A program made the translations under genes and the position numbers. A stretch of DNA of 64,000 nt from contig CAVYEM010000001.1 of the NCBI GenBank assembly GCA_963767635.1, positions 2,170,001 through 2,234,000 of the forward strand. Reading direction: 5' to 3'. This document shows positions 33,209 to 42,914 of the stretch, piece by piece (positions within the stretch are counted from its first letter, which is position 1; every line of letters begins with the position of its first letter). The DNA is from CAVYEM01 sp963767635. Its GTDB lineage: Bacteria > Vulcanimicrobiota > Vulcanimicrobiia > Vulcanimicrobiales > Vulcanimicrobiaceae. The notes under the pieces were generated by a model that ran no database searches, was not told the origin of the DNA, and saw only the letters and a list, made by a program, of their open reading frames with translations.

Positions 33209-36004
33209 TTATTGGTTCTCTTGCAATGCCTGCAGTGCCGCTCGATAGAGCGCACGCTGCCGGGCAAAATATGCGCTCGGCGCCATCGTCGACCGCGCAG
33301 CGGCCAGCGCGTCGGCGCGCCGGGAAAGGTCCACGATGCGTGCAGACCGTTTCACGTCTGCGTCGGGACCGCTTTGATCGGTGCGCAGGAGCAGCGCGGC
33401 AATCCGCTGCCCCGGCGCGCTCGCCGTCTGCGTTGGAACCGGGAGTGCCGAATAGGGCGCCGTTTGCGGCGTGGCGGTAAAGAATCCGGACATGTCCGTA
33501 GCGAGCAGATCGCCCAGCGAGAGCGGCGGCAGACCCAATAGTTCCTCCTCCGTCTTTAGAATGCTCACGGTAGAGAGATGCGCTTGCCCGGTATACTGCC
33601 GCCTGGCATACGGCGAGACTACCACGGCATAGGTACGATGTTCGCTGACGTGGTCGCGCGAGCTTTGCGCATCGTCAGGCGTGATGAAGATCGCCGTCGA
33701 ATCCCAGCTGGGCTGGTGCGAGAGAAAATCCACGATCATGCCGAGCGCGCGATCGCCGTCCGCAACTTCTTCGGGCAGCGGCGGAATATCGGCACCAAAA
33801 CCGCCGTGATCGTCGGGCAGCCAAATATAGGTAAAATCCGGAAGCGCGTTTTGACGTTCGAGTTGCGCATAATCGCGAATGAATTCTTTAGCGCGCCGCA
33901 CGTCGCGAATGCGCAGGTTCCAGCCGGGATAATCCGTGTCGATGTGCCCTCCCAGCGCCGCAAGCGCGGGCACGTCGAGCGAATACAAGCCGCCCAAACC
34001 GCTGGTCGGCGCATCTTGATCCGCCATGCCGCTAAAATTGGGATCGTCGGCCTTCGGGTCGAGCGCCTTTCCTTCGTCGTACCCGGACAGCCGCACGAGA
34101 TCGCCGTAGTCGCGATACGTCAGGCCCGAGCGAGCTGCGTTGTTGAAGATGTATCCCGCTCGCGGATAATCTTCGGGATCTTCGTTTTTGTTGACCAGCG
34201 GCACGCGACCGCTTTTGACCAGCAGCGTCTTTTCCGAATAGGCCGTCGTAATGCCGCCCGCCGCAAATTGATGGCCCGCATCCGATTCATCCGCATCCGC
34301 ATACAAGTTGGTGGCCAGCGCAAAATCCCGCGCGAGCGCGTGAAGATTCGGCGTGATGGCCTCTCCGAAGGAAACCAACGAGGGATCGCCGCGACCGTAC
34401 GGGCGTCCTTGGGCGTCGGTGAGATCGCCGAGCATGGCATCGTACGTCTTATTTTCTTCAAGAATGAAGACCACGTGCTTGACGACGCTGCTGCGCTGCA
34501 GCGAACGCAGCGGCGGAACGATCGCGTCGGCGCGCGGCCGCTGGGCGATGCGAAGGTACCGCAGCGCCGAATACGTCGTTTTCTCCAGCGGCAGCTTATG
34601 CAGATCGATGCGCTGCAGCGTGCCCCACAGCACGTTGCTGTCTTGCTCGACTTGGTAGATGTGGCCGTTGGGCGCCGTTCTGTACGGCGGACCTCCTTCG
34701 AAGCGCGGTTCCTGCCCGATGCCCTTCGCGTTGGTGACGTAGAGATAGCGTCCCGTCGGCGAAACGGCGATTCCCGTGGGGTACCAGCCGGTTGGGATCA
34801 GCCCCAGCCGATGGAGTTTGCGCGGATTGCGAGCATCGACGACTGCGACGGCGTTCATGCCGGCCAGCGCGACGTAGAGCCGTCTGCCGTCGGGACTGGC
34901 GGCAATGGCGTCGGGCTGCGTGCCGTACGGCGAGCGATCGAACAAGCGCAGTTGCAAACCGCCGACCACGCGAGGCACGCCCGACAAGTCGACGACTGCG
35001 ACGCGATCCACGTTGGTCATGCAGACGAATGCGTACCGGCCGTCGCGGGAGAGCACGATGGCGCTGGGATGCGCGCCGCCCACGTTCGCAAGGCCGTCCG
35101 GCGGTTGATCCATGGGCGTGGAGGCAACGGCATCCTCTACATCTCCCGACGCGGTCAGCGCCACGGTCGTGAGCGCCGATCCTTGCACGGGGGCGGAAGG
35201 AACGTTGGAAAAGGCCGGATAGCGCACGGGACGCGGCAGCGTGCCGTACAGCATGAGGCCGGGATCCGTCACGTAAAGGCGATTTCCGGATTCGGCTGCG
35301 GCGTACGGAAAAAATCCGACCGGCACGCTGTGCATCACGCTGCGGCGGACAACGTCCAGCGCGCTGACGGTATTCGCCAGATTATTCACGACGTACACGA
35401 CGCGCCGGTTCGCCGAGACGAGCAGCGAACCGGGAAACGCGTGATGTTGATTCGCATAGCGGGGGTCCGTGGGGACGGGCATCGCTAGGGTGGATTCCTC
35501 GTACAGTTTCCCGGCTTGGAGCCGGAAAAAGCGCACCGAATCGGCGCCTCCAGTGGAAGCCAATACCAATGTTTGACCCGGGTTTGCGGCGTCCGCCAGC
35601 ACGGCCACACCTAAGAACAGCGAGAGATCCGGTGCCTTAAACACGTCGGAGACGGCCATCGTTCGCGTATCGATGACCGTGAGCGAGTAGCCGCCGCGTG
35701 CGGCCGGATTAAAGGTGCTGCGAGCCGACGATTCGCGTTCGTCGTCGTTGCTGACGATCGCGTACCGTCCGTCGGGTGAGAGCGCCACGCCTAACGGATT
35801 CATTCCGACGATAACGTTTTTGCCGGCCGGCGCCACGATGCGTCCGTTCGGTAGAACGACGTCGTACGGATAGATCGGATCGGTGGCTCCTGCGGAACGG
35901 GAACCTGCCGGGGCGGTATACACCGTCGGAAGCGGTGCGGCGGCGGTTAGGACGGCCGCCAGCGCCGTAAGGCAGACAAGTCGCAAGATCACGTCGCCAG
36001 GCAT
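33209..36004 (-). CDS. Secreted YncE-like beta-propeller / phosphoesterase fusion
   Basis: 931 residues. Signal peptide LRLVCLTALAAVLTAAAPLP; then a seven-bladed propeller of YncE type with repeated SPDGRYAIVSND, SRDGRYAFVCMTN, SPDGRRLYVALAG, SPTGRYLYVTNAKG (residues ~60-470); then an alkaline-phosphatase-like phosphoesterase domain: KHVVFILEENKTYDAMLGD (metal-binding, ~515-533), DESDAGHQFAAGG, YIWLPDDHGG, and FITPDDAQSSRDHVSEHRTY cut at DHVSEHR. It probably acts in the periplasm or outside the cell as a phosphatase/phospholipase C-like enzyme; substrate unknown. It starts its own transcript. Confidence 0.9.
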   Translation of the reverse strand: MPGDVILRLVCLTALAAVLTAAAPLPTVYTAPAGSRSAGATDPIYPYDVVLPNGRIVAPAGKNVIVGMNPLGVALSPDGRYAIVSNDDERESSARSTFNPAARGGYSLTVIDTRTMAVSDVFKAPDLSLFLGVAVLADAANPGQTLVLASTGGADSVRFFRLQAGKLYEESTLAMPVPTDPRYANQHHAFPGSLLVSANRRVVYVVNNLANTVSALDVVRRSVMHSVPVGFFPYAAAESGNRLYVTDPGLMLYGTLPRPVRYPAFSNVPSAPVQGSALTTVALTASGDVEDAVASTPMDQPPDGLANVGGAHPSAIVLSRDGRYAFVCMTNVDRVAVVDLSGVPRVVGGLQLRLFDRSPYGTQPDAIAASPDGRRLYVALAGMNAVAVVDARNPRKLHRLGLIPTGWYPTGIAVSPTGRYLYVTNAKGIGQEPRFEGGPPYRTAPNGHIYQVEQDSNVLWGTLQRIDLHKLPLEKTTYSALRYLRIAQRPRADAIVPPLRSLQRSSVVKHVVFILEENKTYDAMLGDLTDAQGRPYGRGDPSLVSFGEAITPNLHALARDFALATNLYADADESDAGHQFAAGGITTAYSEKTLLVKSGRVPLVNKNEDPEDYPRAGYIFNNAARSGLTYRDYGDLVRLSGYDEGKALDPKADDPNFSGMADQDAPTSGLGGLYSLDVPALAALGGHIDTDYPGWNLRIRDVRRAKEFIRDYAQLERQNALPDFTYIWLPDDHGGFGADIPPLPEEVADGDRALGMIVDFLSHQPSWDSTAIFITPDDAQSSRDHVSEHRTYAVVVSPYARRQYTGQAHLSTVSILKTEEELLGLPPLSLGDLLATDMSGFFTATPQTAPYSALPVPTQTASAPGQRIAALLLRTDQSGPDADVKRSARIVDLSRRADALAAARSTMAPSAYFARQRALYRAALQALQENQ

Positions 36005-36042
36005 ACGGATGCCGAGGCGAGCTCCCCTGCCCGGTAACGGCG

Positions 36043-36399
36043 CTATACCTTTTCTAAGAGCTCAATCCAGCGGTTCCAGAGCGCTACGTCGCCCTTTTCC
36101 GGATCTTCGGCGGTTTCTTTTGCGGCTTGGATCAATCGGGCTGTTTCCGGTTTGCCGCGCGCATCGACGTTTTTTTCCATGAACTCCGCTGCCGAGGCCA
36201 GCGCATCTTGCGGCTCGAGCGGATCGGCCGTGAGGGTGTCCAGAAAGCGTTCGTACAACGCGGGAAGTCGCGAACGGTCGCCGTCCATCTGCATGTTGCG
36301 TGCGACGTCTTCCATGCCGGCATCGCCGCTACGCGCTGCACTTTCCAGAAGCAGCTTGCGAATCGCTTCGTATGTCTGCTGTTTGGAAACAAATTCCAT
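36043..36399 (-). CDS. Small helical hypothetical protein, 118 aa
   Basis: Starts MEFVSKQQTYEAIRKLLLES. All-helical and acidic, with no transmembrane segment or known motif. Located 62 bp after the response regulator gene and before the phosphoesterase fusion. No similarity recognised. Confidence 0.6.
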   Translation of the reverse strand: MEFVSKQQTYEAIRKLLLESAARSGDAGMEDVARNMQMDGDRSRLPALYERFLDTLTADPLEPQDALASAAEFMEKNVDARGKPETARLIQAAKETAEDPEKGDVALWNRWIELLEKV

Positions 36400-36461
36400 C
36401 GTGCCGCCAGTATACCCGATTATTTGCCGAACACCGCTGCGTGAAGGTGGCGCGCCGGACG

Positions 36462-37154
36462 CTATTTGGTGTCGAGACGGTAGCCAATCCCGCGGACGCT
36501 CGCGATCTCGACCGGCGCGCCGACTTCCGAAAGCTTCTTGCGCAGCGCGGCGATATGTACGTCGACAACGCGCGTCGGCACACCCGACGTGTCGTTCCAA
36601 ACGTGTTCCAGAATCTGCGCGCGCGTGAGCAGACGTCCCTCTGCCTCCGCCAAGAACCACAGCAGGCGAAATTCGAGCGCGGTGAGCGAGACGTTCTTGC
36701 CGTCGTTGTTGAGCGTGTGGAAATCGCGTATCAACTTGGCTGTACCGACCTGCAGAACGCCGGCATCCTCTTTTTTTGCCAGATACTTCTCGCGTCTCCG
36801 CAAAAAAGAGGCGACGCGCGCAACCAGCTCGTTTCCCGAAAACGGCTTGGTGATATAATCGTCGGCCCCCAGCCCTAGTCCGAGCAACACGTCCTGCTCG
36901 CGCGAATGGCCGCTGACCATCAAAATGAACGCGTTGTTCGAATTGGACAGCGACGTGCAAACGTCCAGCCCCGAAATGTCGGGCAATCCAATGTCCAAAA
37001 TGACGACGTCGGGCTTGTAGGTGTCGGCGACTTCCAGGCCTTCGGCACCGGTGCCCTTTACTCGGACCTCGTAGTCGGCGCGTTCGAGCACGGTTTGCTC
37101 GAGCTTGGCGATGTCTTCGTCGTCCTCGATAACGAGGATCTTTGCCTGCGGCAT
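36462..37154 (-). CDS. OmpR/PhoB-family response regulator
   Basis: 230 residues: receiver domain (1-120) with acidic pocket VIEDDEDIA, phospho-acceptor Asp in VVILDIGLPD, Ser in LMVSGHSREQ and Lys in YITKPFSGNEL; then a winged-helix DNA-binding domain (~135-230): VSLTALEFRLLWFLAEAEG, RVVDVHIAALRKKL, VRGIGYRL. The cognate histidine kinase is not adjacent, so the regulator is an orphan in this window. Confidence 0.93.
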   Translation of the reverse strand: MPQAKILVIEDDEDIAKLEQTVLERADYEVRVKGTGAEGLEVADTYKPDVVILDIGLPDISGLDVCTSLSNSNNAFILMVSGHSREQDVLLGLGLGADDYITKPFSGNELVARVASFLRRREKYLAKKEDAGVLQVGTAKLIRDFHTLNNDGKNVSLTALEFRLLWFLAEAEGRLLTRAQILEHVWNDTSGVPTRVVDVHIAALRKKLSEVGAPVEIASVRGIGYRLDTK

Positions 37155-37163
37155 ACACTCCCT

Positions 37164-38606
37164 TTATGTACTCGTGGTTATGTCTTCCCCTTCCGATACT
37201 ACCAATTGCCGCCGCGCAACTCCCTCGTCGACGGCGGCAGCAGCCACCGCCTTTGCCACCGCTTCGACGACGCGAGCGTCAAAAACGCTCGGAATGATGT
37301 ACTCGGGGCTGCGTTCGTCCTCCCCGACGATGGACGCGATGGCATGTGCCGCGGCGAGTTTCATCTTTTGCGTGATCCGGCCGGCTCGGGCATCGAGCGC
37401 ACCGCGAAAGATGCCGGGAAACGCAAGCAGATTGTTGACTTGATTCGGAAAGTCGGAACGCCCCGTCGCAATGACGGCCACATGCGGCGCGGCGGCGTCG
37501 GGCATGATTTCAGGGGTAGGATTCGCCATGGCGAACACGATCGGGTCGCGTCCCATGCGCGCGATGTCGCTGGGCTGTAAAATCCCGGGCGCCGACACGC
37601 CGATGAAGACGTCGGTGCCGGCCAGCACGTCGGCGAGCGTGCCCCGGCGATTCTCCCGGTTGGTGTGTTCGGCCAGCCAGCGCCAGTGCGAGTTTTCGTA
37701 ACGATCCGAGCGATTCAAAGCGCCGGCCCGATCGACGGGCACCACGTCGCGTACGCCTGCCTCCAGCAGCATTTTTATCGTTGCAGTTCCGGCCGCGCCG
37801 CTGCCCGCCACGACGATCTGTAGTTCGTCGAGCGACTTGCCCACGACCTTGGCGGCATTGATCAGCGCCGCCAAAATGACGACCGCCGTTCCGTGCTGAT
37901 CGTCGTGCATCACCGGAATGTCGAGCGTTTCGATCAACCGGCGCTCCACTTCGAAACAACGCGGAGCCGAGATGTCTTCCAGGTTGATGCCGCCGAAGAC
38001 GGGGGCGATGCGCTGCACCGTTTCGACGATTTCATCGACGTCGGTGGTATCCAGGCAGATCGGAAAGGCGTCGATGCCCGCAAACTGTTTGAACAGCATC
38101 GCTTTGCCTTCCATCACCGGAAGCGCGCCCAGCGGCCCGATGTCGCCCAGCCCGAGCACCGCCGTTCCATCGGAAACGACGGCGACGGTGTTGCGCTTGA
38201 TCGTCAGATTAAACGCTTTGGTGGGATCGGCGGCGATCGCCATCGACACGCGCGCCACGCCGGGCGTATACACCGTCGAGAGATCTTGGCGCGTCTTGAC
38301 CGGAATCTTGGGCTCGACCTGGATTTTGCCGCCGAGGTGCGCGAGGAAGGTGCTGTCCGAAATGCTGATCAGCGTCACGCCTTCTAAGCCTTCAACCGCA
38401 TCGCGCACGGCTTTTCCGGTGACGTCCGAACTGACGTTTACCGTTACGTCGCGCACGACTTGCGCCTTGCTGATCGAACGCATGTCGACGGCCGCGATGA
38501 CGCCGCCTGCATCTCCGATCGCGGCTGCGAGCTGATTAAAAGCGCCGGGGCTGTTAGGCATCTCCACGCGCATGATCAGCGTAAAACCAATAGCAACTTG
38601 CGGCAT
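37164..38606 (-). CDS. NAD(P)-dependent malic enzyme with N-terminal ACT domain
   Basis: 480 residues. Residues ~1-85 form an ACT regulatory domain (TLIMRVEMPNSPGAFNQLAA; GVTLISISDSTF). The malic enzyme domain follows: catalytic Tyr in STVYTPGVARV, Lys in MEGKAMLFK, metal ligands ICLDTTDVDEIV and VMHDDQHGTAVV, Rossmann loop VVAGSGAAGTATIKML. It decarboxylates malate to pyruvate. The ACT domain suggests allosteric control by a small ligand such as an amino acid. The ATG at 38606 has GGAG 8 nt upstream; the gene follows pmbA directly. Confidence 0.94.
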   Translation of the reverse strand: MPQVAIGFTLIMRVEMPNSPGAFNQLAAAIGDAGGVIAAVDMRSISKAQVVRDVTVNVSSDVTGKAVRDAVEGLEGVTLISISDSTFLAHLGGKIQVEPKIPVKTRQDLSTVYTPGVARVSMAIAADPTKAFNLTIKRNTVAVVSDGTAVLGLGDIGPLGALPVMEGKAMLFKQFAGIDAFPICLDTTDVDEIVETVQRIAPVFGGINLEDISAPRCFEVERRLIETLDIPVMHDDQHGTAVVILAALINAAKVVGKSLDELQIVVAGSGAAGTATIKMLLEAGVRDVVPVDRAGALNRSDRYENSHWRWLAEHTNRENRRGTLADVLAGTDVFIGVSAPGILQPSDIARMGRDPIVFAMANPTPEIMPDAAAPHVAVIATGRSDFPNQVNNLLAFPGIFRGALDARAGRITQKMKLAAAHAIASIVGEDERSPEYIIPSVFDARVVEAVAKAVAAAAVDEGVARRQLVVSEGEDITTST

Positions 38607-38608
38607 CG

Positions 38609-39983
38609 TCAATCTCCGCTCACGGTCATCTCGGCAACGCGAAACGACGGCGAGGTAACTGCGCCGTCGAAGCGCAGATCGTTCGCGATTGCGTCGATGC
38701 CGGCCAGCATCTGCGGGTAAGTGCTCGCAACCGTGAACTCCTCGATTGGATAGGCAATGGAACCGTTCTCGATATAGTACCCCCGCGCTCCGCGGCTGTA
38801 CGTGCCGCTCGCGTGCTCCGTGGCGAACCCAATCGTATCCATGACGAGCACTCCTCGCGATGTTCGACCGATAATCTCCTGCACGCTCAGCTCTCCGGCT
38901 CGCAGGTAGAAGTTGTTCGGGCCGATCCCGCCGCCGGTGGAGTTGCCGGTGGATCGGGCGCCGAGCTTACGCGCATAATAGGAGTCGTAGAGAAACGTTT
39001 GCAGCGCGCCGTTCCGGAAGACGACCGTGTGCTGCGTCGGCACCCCTTCGCCGTCGAACGGGGCGCTGCCGAGCATCCCTTCCATCGTTCCGTCGTCCAC
39101 GATCGTCACGAGCTCGTTACCGATGCGCTTGCCCACGCGGTCAACCAGCCATGAGTTGCCGATGGCCACGTTCGACGCGTTCACCGCGGCAAATACATCC
39201 GCCAGCACCGATGCCGCGACGTCGCGATCGAAAATCGCGGGCACGCGCATCGTTTGCGCTTTGCGCGCACCGAACATGCCGACGGTTCGGTGCACGGCTT
39301 TGCGCGCCACGGCCTCTACGTCTTCCATGTCACCGATTCGTCGTCCGGCGGTGCCGTACGATGCCGTGCGTTTAGCCTGCCCATCCAAGGCGACCGGGCT
39401 GGACGATCGATGGGCGCGCGTTGCGCGATACGCTCCGGCAAAGCCGTTGGAGTTGACCAGCACCGTCGTGGCGGCGGTATCGCCGACGTGCGATCCGTTG
39501 CTGTTGTCAACGCGAGGATCCAGTTCACGAATGCGACGTTCCAGCGCGAGCGCTTCGCCGATCTTCAGCCTGCGCGTCCCGCTCGGCGAGCTCCTCAGAG
39601 TAGAGGCGCAGTCCCGAAGAATCGGGGGTGTCTTGGTCGCCCTGCTCGGGCAGCAGCGCAAAGGGATCGTAAGCAACGTGGCGGGCCTGCGCGACCGCCG
39701 AAGCGACGGCCTCGCGCAATTGCTCGCGATCGAAATCCGACGTAGTGAGCGAGGCCTTTCTCCCGTCGACGAACACGCGCATATGCAACGAACGGCCGGT
39801 GGATTGTTCTAATTTGGTGATGGAGCGGTCGCGCGCTTCGGCGGAGAACCGGTCCGCGATGGAGAGCGTCGCTTCGGCTTGCGAAGCGCCCTCTTTGCGT
39901 GCAAGCTCGACCACCTCATGCGCGTATTCCAACGCTTCTGTTGCCTCTGCGGACGTCGCGCTTGCAAAGGGAAACTTATGCAA
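38609..39983 (-). CDS. pmbA: Metalloprotease-like PmbA (TldE), frameshifted
   Basis: PmbA/TldE is the non-catalytic partner of TldD. N-terminal part (39983 to ~39573): EVVELARKEGASQAEATLS, SLHMRVFVDGRKASL, YDPFALLPEQGD. Near 39572 (CGCAGGCTGAAG) the frame shifts; removing one G continues LKIGEALALERRIRELDP and then SWLVDRVGKRIG, MEGMLGSAPFDGEGVPTQ, GIGPNNFYL, GVLVMDTIGFA to the stop. No HExxxH motif, as expected for this subunit. Together with TldD it forms the TldDE protease, which clips unfolded peptides and RiPP precursors. The frameshift is probably a base-call error. Confidence 0.85.
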
Positions 39984-41370
39984 CGTTCGAGCCTCCCACG
40001 GTGATCGTGGAGATCTTCACCGTCGGCATGCCGACGCCGACTGGAACGTACTGTCCCCCTTTGCCGCACGTGTAGTGACGATTGGCAAGGCGGCTGTCGT
40101 TTGCGACTGCCACGACCTTCGTCATAACGTCCGGACCGTTCCCGACGATCGTCGCGTTCTTCACGGGAGCTGCGATGCTGCCGTTTTCGATCAGGTATCC
40201 TTCAGCGACCATGAAGACGAAATCGCCCCGGCTGATCTCCACCTGTCCGCCGGCAAAAGACTTGGCATAGATGCCTCGTTTGGTGGAACCGATGATGTCT
40301 TCTACGGTGGACTCGCCGCTGGGCATGTAGGTGTTGCACATGCGCGGTTGCGGCATCACGCGAAACGATTGCCGCCTTCCGCTGCCCGTTGAAGCGGTGC
40401 GCATCAACGTACCGTTGAGATAGTCTTGCATGTAGCCGCGCAGGATGCCGCGCTCCACGAGCACTTTGTGCGTCCCCGGATTGCCTTCGTCGTCGATCGA
40501 AACGCTGCCGCGTTCTTCGGGAAGGTTGCCATCGTCGTAAATCGTTACCAAATCGCTGGCGACGCGTTCGCCAATTCGCCCGCTGTAAAGCGAGACGCCT
40601 TGGCGGTTGAAATCGCTTTCCAAGCCATGCCCGACGGCTTCGTGCAGCAGCACGCCGCCGCCGCCACACCCGACGATCATCTCCATCTCCCCCGCGGGCG
40701 CCGGCACGGCTTCCAGATTCGTCGTCGAGATGCGCGCCGCTTCCAGAGCGATCGATTCAGGCGTTCGCCGATCGTAGAACGCAATCGACGTCCGGCCGCC
40801 GTCGCCGACGAATCCGTGTCCGCGTTCGCCGTTCTTTGCGCTCACGACTTGCACGCCGAGCGAAATGAGGGGACGGCGATCGTGCAGCCACCGCCCGTCG
40901 CTGGTTCCGATCCACACTTCCTGCAGTTCGTCCGACACGCTCGCATTAACGGCAGTAACTCGCGCATCGAAGCGCCGCGCCGCCTCGTCAGCTCGCTCGA
41001 GTAGCGCCACGTATCGTTCCGACTCTGCATGCTCGTTCCGAACCGTGTCATAGAACGGTGCCACGCGCGAGGAAACGATGCGCACCGCCTCTCGTGGTGC
41101 GCCGGCATCGCGCGCAATGAGCGAGGCAATATGGGCTGCGCGCAAGAGCGATTCGGTGGAGAGATCGTCCGAATATGCGTAGCCTGCGGATTCTCCGACG
41201 ATGACGCGGATGCCGACGCCCTGCGTGATCGTCAAGCCGCTCTCGTGTATGTGGCCAGACTGCAACCGAAACGACATCGCGAGGCGCCGTTCGCAGAACA
41301 CGTCGGCGTAGTCGCCGCCGCGCTGCAGCGCTCGCGCGAGCAGTCGCTGAACGGTTTGTTGATCTATCAC
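39976..41370 (-). CDS. tldD: Metalloprotease TldD
   Basis: 464 residues starting with GTG at 41370. The zinc motif HEAVGHGLESDF (HExxxH) is present in the middle, with the C-terminal third ligand region NTYMPSGESTVEDII, and typical GIRVIVGESAGYAYSDDLS near the N-terminus. TldD is the catalytic half of TldDE; the partner pmbA overlaps its stop by 8 bp on the same strand. The pair degrades small unfolded proteins and processes modified peptides; no RiPP precursor is visible nearby. Confidence 0.95.
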   Translation of the reverse strand: MIDQQTVQRLLARALQRGGDYADVFCERRLAMSFRLQSGHIHESGLTITQGVGIRVIVGESAGYAYSDDLSTESLLRAAHIASLIARDAGAPREAVRIVSSRVAPFYDTVRNEHAESERYVALLERADEAARRFDARVTAVNASVSDELQEVWIGTSDGRWLHDRRPLISLGVQVVSAKNGERGHGFVGDGGRTSIAFYDRRTPESIALEAARISTTNLEAVPAPAGEMEMIVGCGGGGVLLHEAVGHGLESDFNRQGVSLYSGRIGERVASDLVTIYDDGNLPEERGSVSIDDEGNPGTHKVLVERGILRGYMQDYLNGTLMRTASTGSGRRQSFRVMPQPRMCNTYMPSGESTVEDIIGSTKRGIYAKSFAGGQVEISRGDFVFMVAEGYLIENGSIAAPVKNATIVGNGPDVMTKVVAVANDSRLANRHYTCGKGGQYVPVGVGMPTVKISTITVGGSNVA

Positions 41371-41376
41371 GATGCC

Positions 41377-42914
41377 CTATCTTTCCGCCAGGCTGTCCAC
41401 AGCTGCTACGATTGCTGCGTCGGGGTCGCCGGGAGAGCCGTTGATCATGAAGGCGAAAACGACGCGCCCGTGCCGGCGCGTATCCACGTACCCAGCCAAG
41501 GAGGCGGCATCCTCAAGATGGCCGCTCTTGGCGCGAACGTGTCCGTTTGCGGCTTGAAAATGGTACATTTTGAGCGTGCCGTCCATACCGCCTCGCGGCA
41601 GAAGCGGATACAACGCATTTCCGTGAGGGTCCGCATCAAAGCGCGAAAGGACGCGTCCCAGCGTTACCGCGGCGATCCGATCCGCGTGCGCCAAGCCGCT
41701 GCCGTCCAGCAAACGTAGACCTGGAGTAGGTATGCTCTGCGCTGCCAGCACATGCTTTTCGGCGGAAAGCCCATCGCCGTCGGTTCCTGCATCACCCGAC
41801 GCCGCACCCAGCGTGCGCATCATCTGCTCGGCGAAGTGATTGTCCGAAAACACCAGCATGTGCTTGAGCAACTCCGGCAACGGCTTGGAACGGTGTTGCC
41901 ACAGAATTTGCGCGTCAAGCGGCATCGTACCGGTTCCGGGCGTCTGCGTGACGGCGACGCCGCTGCGCTGCAGTAACGCATTCGCGACCGATCCGACGTA
42001 TTGCGGGATGCCGTGTATGGGCACCCAAAATTTCTCCTCAGTGCCGGGCGGTATGTTGCCGTCCAGCCGGAACTCGTTGGGCGTCTGCGTCGCGGCCACG
42101 ATGACGTCGTCGCCACCGCCCGTAGTCACCTGGCCATAATATCGAACGCGCGGGCTTTGAGGCCAAACTTGCACGTGTGCCGCGAGCGGGGGCGTAGTCC
42201 CCGTTACGCGAAATTCGACGGTGTCTTCGTCGAGCGAAATGCCGCTGATCGCGGCCATGAAATCTTCGTTGCCGTCGTCTGCATCCCAGTACGGATTGAT
42301 TTCTTCGCCTGCAAGCGCGGTGCCGTCCACGATCACCCTGCCGTCAATCCGTTTTAGCCCCGCGGTCGAGAGCGCGCGAACGGCGCGTTGCAAATCTTCG
42401 GTACGCAGGGATGGATCGCCCGAACCGCCGAGCCAAAGATCTCCCTCCAACGTGCCATCGTGGGGATGCCGCGTCGAAGCCAGCAACGTTTCGTAAGAGT
42501 ATCGTGGGCCCAGCTGCGTCAGGGCGGCGTCGGCAACGATCAGTTTGGCAGCGGATGCCGGCGTAACCGCGGCCGAATCGCGATCGTCATACAAGATCGT
42601 CCCGTCCTGTGCGATAGCCACGCACTCCACGCGCGCGCGCCCGCCAGGGCCGGTGCGAGAGCGGCATGCATGGCCGCATCGAGCTCGGCGCGCGAGTTCG
42701 TCCCCCACCGCGGCGCCCAGGCTCGCCGCTCGCGCTGCGCCGCAACGCCGCGTTCGCGCACGGTGGGCGGAGGCTGCGCGTGCGAATAGGGGCGCAGCAG
42801 TAAAAACAGCACCAGCGCGCCGAGCACCAGGCCGAGGGCGGCGCCCAGCCGTCTACGTCCTCGAGAGCGCTTCGATCTTCTCTTGTATTTTGCGCTGTTC
42901 TTCACGTAAGGCAT
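41377..42914 (-). CDS. dacB: D-alanyl-D-alanine carboxypeptidase/endopeptidase (S13, PBP4-type), frameshifted
   Basis: An N-terminal anchor (RRRLGAALGLVLGALVLFLLL) exports it. The penicillin-binding triad is in the second frame: SAAK (VTPASAAKLIV), SDN (VFSDNHFAEQMM) and KSG (VRAKSGHLED). The frame breaks inside a (GC)n tract at about 42629-42641: before it MHAALAPALAGARA, after it VECVAIAQDGTILYDDRDS. Loss or gain of one GC unit explains it, i.e. a dinucleotide-repeat length change. The product trims or cleaves peptidoglycan cross-links in the periplasm. The start at 42914 overlaps the upstream aminopeptidase end by 62 bp and is not certain. Confidence 0.85.

Noticed and set aside
33578..35488. 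Long plus-strand open frame (636 codons) opposite the beta-propeller/phosphatase gene
   Set aside because: It is the antisense shadow of a strongly conserved minus-strand gene; composition is Arg/His-rich with no recognisable domain.
36043..37158. Single 371-residue protein spanning the response regulator
   Set aside because: It is a shifted, Arg-rich frame overlapping the regulator; its last 118 residues are a separate gene starting at 36399.
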